From NCBI GenBank assembly GCA_023410155.1, contig JAEYQF010000280.1:1-16160 (forward strand): a stretch of 16,160 bases of DNA, read 5' to 3'. The stretch comes from Verrucomicrobiota bacterium. GTDB taxonomy: Bacteria; Verrucomicrobiota; Verrucomicrobiia; Opitutales; Opitutaceae. Positions within the stretch are counted from its first letter, which is position 1, and the number at the start of each line of letters is the position of its first letter. Both the position numbers and the translations under genes were made by a program. The notes beneath the pieces are model-generated. The model saw only the letters and a list, made by a program, of their open reading frames with translations, made no database searches and was not told the origin of the DNA. Below, piece after piece: positions 13,723 to 16,160 of the stretch.

Positions 13723-14025
13723 ATGAATTACCCGATCTCCACGGTGGCTCAGCTGAAGGCGGTGCTTCGCGCGTTGAGAAAAGACCAGCAACTCAGTCAG
13801 GCCGAGCTCGGCCAGCGCATCGGGGTAAACCAAAAGCGAGTGGCAAGAATCGAAGCATCTCCCGGGGTCACCAGTTTCGATCAGATCGCTCGCATCACCT
13901 CTGCTCTTGGGGCTCGGATCGTGATTCAGCGCGACGACCACGAACCCACAGCGACCGGAGCAACTGGTGCTAAAAAGCTCTCGGCGCAGTCCCGGCGCGT
14001 TCCGAAGTCTGCACCGACGTGGTGA
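13723..14025 (+). CDS. hipB: HipB-like antitoxin, Xre-family HTH protein
   Basis: A 100-aa protein with a Cro/C1-type helix-turn-helix at about 22-62: LSQAELGQRIGVNQKRVARIE, followed by VTSFDQIARITSALG. The remaining C-terminal 30 residues are basic and probably flexible (SAQSRRVPKSAPTW). In HipBA modules HipB neutralises the HipA kinase and represses the operon; two palindromes upstream are the likely operators. The stop (TGA, 14023-14025) lies directly before the hipA start and overlaps an alternative GTG start, so the two are translationally coupled. Identification rests on the HTH and on the adjacent hipA. Confidence 0.9.
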   Translation: MNYPISTVAQLKAVLRALRKDQQLSQAELGQRIGVNQKRVARIEASPGVTSFDQIARITSALGARIVIQRDDHEPTATGATGAKKLSAQSRRVPKSAPTW

Positions 14026-14030
14026 TCTCC

Positions 14031-15341
14031 ATGGCCGCCCAACGCACTCTCGCGGTTTGGATGAATGGCCTTCGGGTCGGGGTATGGAATCAAGGTCGCG
14101 GCTCTGACACGTTCACCTACGAGGAGTCGTGGATCCAAGACCCGGCCTCGCGCGTGCTCTCGCTTTCGATGCCATTTGTGCCCGGGAACGTTCCGCACCG
14201 GGGCAGCTTCGTCACGCACTTCTTCGACAACCTTCTTCCTGACAGCGACGCCATTCGCAGAAGACTTCGATCGAGGTTCTCCGCTGATTCAACCGACGCA
14301 TTCGATCTACTCACTGCGATAGGTCGGGATTGTGTGGGAGCTGTGCAACTCCTCCCCGAGGGAGAAACTCCCGGACGAGTTCAGGAAGTAGACGCGGAGC
14401 CTCTGACACTGAAAGGCGTAGAGCAGGTCATCCAAGCTGCTCTCGGCGGCGCACGCGTGCTCGGCCACCGAGACCAAGCGGATTTCCGGATTTCGATCGC
14501 AGGAGCGCAGGAGAAAACTGCGCTCCTGTTTCATCGCGGTCGATGGTGCGTGCCGCGAGGCGCGACGCCAACAACGCACATTCTGAAACTGCCGCTGGGG
14601 CTGGTTGGAAATCTTCGCGCAGACATGAAGGACTCCGTGGAGAACGAGTGGCTCAGCATGCGTTTGCTCGCAGCCTTCGGCGTCGAGGTAGCCGAAACGG
14701 AGATCGCCGAGTTTGGTAGCCAGAAGGCGCTGGTCGTGACCCGTTTTGATCGAGCCGTTCAACCAGGCGGCTGGATTGCCCGGCTACCGCAGGAAGACTT
14801 CTGCCAAGCCCTAGGTCTTCCCTCCACGTTGAAATACGAGGCAGATGGAGGTCCGGGCATGAAAGATATCTTCCGAATCCTAGACTCCAGTTCCCAGCCG
14901 ACTCGGGACAAAGAGACGTTCCTGAAGGCTCAGATTGTGTTCTGGATGCTCGCTGCAACCGATGGCCACGCGAAGAATTACTCCCTGTTTCACGAACGCG
15001 GCGGCACATTCCGGCTGACGCCGTTCTACGACGTGATTTCCGCGTGGCCAATCATCGGAAGGGGTGCGAACCAACTCGACGAACGAAAAGCAAAGCTCGC
15101 CATGGCGGTTCGAGGACGAAACCCGCACTGGAAGCTGAGCGAGATCCAGGCGCGTCATTGGGATGCAGTCGCCAAGTCGGCTGGATTGGTTGATGCCAGT
15201 TCGATCATCAACGACTTGGTCAGGCGGACGGCCAGTGTGCTCACGAACGTCGACAAACAGATTCCGAGTGGATTTCCGACCTACGTTCGGGACCGGATCT
15301 TTGCTGGCGTGGAGCGCAGCGCGCAACGGTTGGCAGAGTAG
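14031..15341 (+). CDS. hipA: HipA-like serine/threonine kinase toxin
   Basis: A 436-aa protein, full length for the family. The N-terminal subdomain opens LAVWMNGLRVGVW. The regulatory loop is FRISIAGAQEKTALL (152-166), where Ser155 aligns by eye with the autophosphorylated Ser150 of E. coli HipA. THILK gives the ATP-binding Lys186. NEWLSM (205-210), VVTRFDR (235-241) and LPQEDFCQALG follow. The catalytic loop is TDGHAKNYS (D311, N316) and the metal Asp is D334 in FYDV. All catalytic residues appear intact. HipA of E. coli phosphorylates glutamyl-tRNA synthetase and halts translation; the target here is unknown. ATG at 14031 is used because MAAQRTLAVW matches family starts. GTG at 14022 (overlapping the hipB stop as GTGA) or 14019 would add three or four residues. 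Confidence 0.95.
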   Translation: MAAQRTLAVWMNGLRVGVWNQGRGSDTFTYEESWIQDPASRVLSLSMPFVPGNVPHRGSFVTHFFDNLLPDSDAIRRRLRSRFSADSTDAFDLLTAIGRDCVGAVQLLPEGETPGRVQEVDAEPLTLKGVEQVIQAALGGARVLGHRDQADFRISIAGAQEKTALLFHRGRWCVPRGATPTTHILKLPLGLVGNLRADMKDSVENEWLSMRLLAAFGVEVAETEIAEFGSQKALVVTRFDRAVQPGGWIARLPQEDFCQALGLPSTLKYEADGGPGMKDIFRILDSSSQPTRDKETFLKAQIVFWMLAATDGHAKNYSLFHERGGTFRLTPFYDVISAWPIIGRGANQLDERKAKLAMAVRGRNPHWKLSEIQARHWDAVAKSAGLVDASSIINDLVRRTASVLTNVDKQIPSGFPTYVRDRIFAGVERSAQRLAE

Positions 15342-15521
15342 CTACGAGCAGTTCGGTTCACACGCGTGACGCGGCGTCCCCGCTCTCAGCCCTTACACCG
15401 GCCCTCCACACCGGGGTCTACACAACCCGCCAAATTCGCACCTTTCGCAGAATTCGCCAACCTTGGTAACCATTTGTTATTTCGCGTTTTGTAAAATCAC
15501 CATGGGGACGCCAGTTTAAGC

Positions 15522-15551
15522 GCCCGTTAACTTATCCGGTTACGGGCTTTT
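15522..15551 (+). terminator. intrinsic terminator-like hairpin between hipA and purC
   Basis: GCCCGTTAAC, loop TTATCCG, then GTTACGGGC followed by TTTT: a 9-bp stem with one bulged T and a short U-tract. It lies 180 bp after the hipA stop and 78 bp before purC. It most simply ends the hipBA transcript; a leader attenuator of purC is the alternative if purC transcription starts upstream of it. Confidence 0.5.
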
Positions 15552-15629
15552 GAGTCTGGCGAGTGCGGGCGGATGGGCGGACCCGCCGCAGAGTTTGACG
15601 GATCGCAGCCCAGGCATTGCTCTCGCGGG

Positions 15630-16160
15630 ATGACGTTTGCCGATATCGCCGCCGCGCTCCCCGCCCAAGCGGTCACTTCCATCGAGAGCCTCCCCTTCCC
15701 GCGCATCGCGTCGGGCAAGGTCCGCGAAATCTTCGATCTCGGCGACGCGCTGCTGCTGGTCGCGACCGACCGGCTCTCGGCATTCGACGTCATTTTGCCC
15801 GACGGTATTCCGGGCAAAGGCTCCATCCTGACGCAGATGAGCCATTGGTGGTTCGATCAACTAAGCCACATCATCCCCAACCACCTCCTGCCCGATCAAT
15901 CAGCCGAATTCGCCCGGCGCGGCCTCACCGACCGTGATCTGCAACTCCGCAGCATGATCGTGCGGAAACTGAAACCCCTCACGATCGAGTGCGTGGTGCG
16001 CGGCTATCTGGTCGGCAGTGGCTGGAGCTCGTATCAGAAAACTGGATGCGTCTGCGGCCTCACGCTTCCCTCGGGGCTGCGTCAGGCGGATCGCCTCCCT
16101 CAACCCATTTTCACGCCGACCACCAAGGCGCCCAAAGGCCAGCACGACGAGCCCATCGAT
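15630..16160 (+). CDS. purC: SAICAR synthase PurC, N-terminal part, runs off the window
   Basis: The first 177 codons of phosphoribosylaminoimidazole-succinocarboxamide synthase, the ATP-dependent step joining aspartate to CAIR in de novo purine synthesis. It shows the nucleotide-binding strand SGKVREIFDLG, then VATDRLSAFDV, LTQMSHWWF, VRGYLVGSGWSSYQ, CGLTLPSGL, and PIFTPTTKA followed by HDEPI. This is the ADE1-like, roughly 300-residue form rather than the short E. coli type. The start MTFADIAAAL at 15630 gives a normal N-terminus; GCGGG right before it is a poor ribosome-binding site because of spacing. It is a housekeeping gene and marks the edge of the accessory region. Nothing links it to hipBA other than position. 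Confidence 0.96.
   Translation, partial: MTFADIAAALPAQAVTSIESLPFPRIASGKVREIFDLGDALLLVATDRLSAFDVILPDGIPGKGSILTQMSHWWFDQLSHIIPNHLLPDQSAEFARRGLTDRDLQLRSMIVRKLKPLTIECVVRGYLVGSGWSSYQKTGCVCGLTLPSGLRQADRLPQPIFTPTTKAPKGQHDEPID

Noticed and set aside
1..16160. CRISPR array, insertion sequence or integrase
   Set aside because: No regularly spaced repeats, no transposase or recombinase motifs in any frame that I could recognise.

Overview
The window looks like a defence island from a GC-rich bacterium, sitting beside a core purine gene. Lineage cannot be fixed from this sequence. The tandem CxxC/RHP zinc-finger repeat protein, the palindromic GGCGGGGA...TCCCCGCC element and the codon bias recall Opitutales-type Verrucomicrobiota; this is recollection and tentative. 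I see no tRNA, rRNA, CRISPR array or recognisable insertion sequence.

Left part, minus strand (9563 down to 1): one long run of tightly packed genes, many joined by 4-nt ATGA overlaps. In transcription order they are: a 166-aa unknown; a cytoplasmic leucine-rich-repeat protein; a small two-repeat zinc-finger protein; a DEDDh exonuclease; type I restriction-modification hsdM and hsdS; a DUF6932 protein with a nucleotidyltransferase-like motif; a 318-aa unknown partner; a 57-codon leftover of a second hsdS 3' end; a PD-(D/E)XK nuclease; a 198-aa unknown; and the start of a DUF262 (GmrSD-like) gene that leaves the window. No hsdR is present. The hsdS remnant still overlaps the nuclease gene by ATGA, so an older hsdS-nuclease junction survives, and the hsdMS plus DUF6932 module appears to have been spliced in.

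Middle part (9564-13300): a small membrane protein on the plus strand, overlapping tail to tail with a WYL-type transcriptional regulator on the minus strand; a 109-aa unknown; an M28-type zinc peptidase; and a GIY-YIG-like nuclease. A 17-bp inverted repeat (GCGAC-N7-GTCGC) lies just upstream of the WYL gene. A 14/17 match lies just upstream of the LRR gene. This suggests that the WYL protein controls both itself and the LRR/exonuclease/R-M run.

Right part (13301-16160): a 422-bp gene-free stretch ending in two operator-like palindromes; a HipB/HipA toxin-antitoxin pair; a terminator-like hairpin; and the first 177 codons of purC, the housekeeping edge of the island.

Most notable: the shared palindrome linking the WYL regulator to the LRR operon, the LRR/zinc-finger/exonuclease cassette, and the DUF6932 two-gene module bracketed by intact and remnant hsdS ends.
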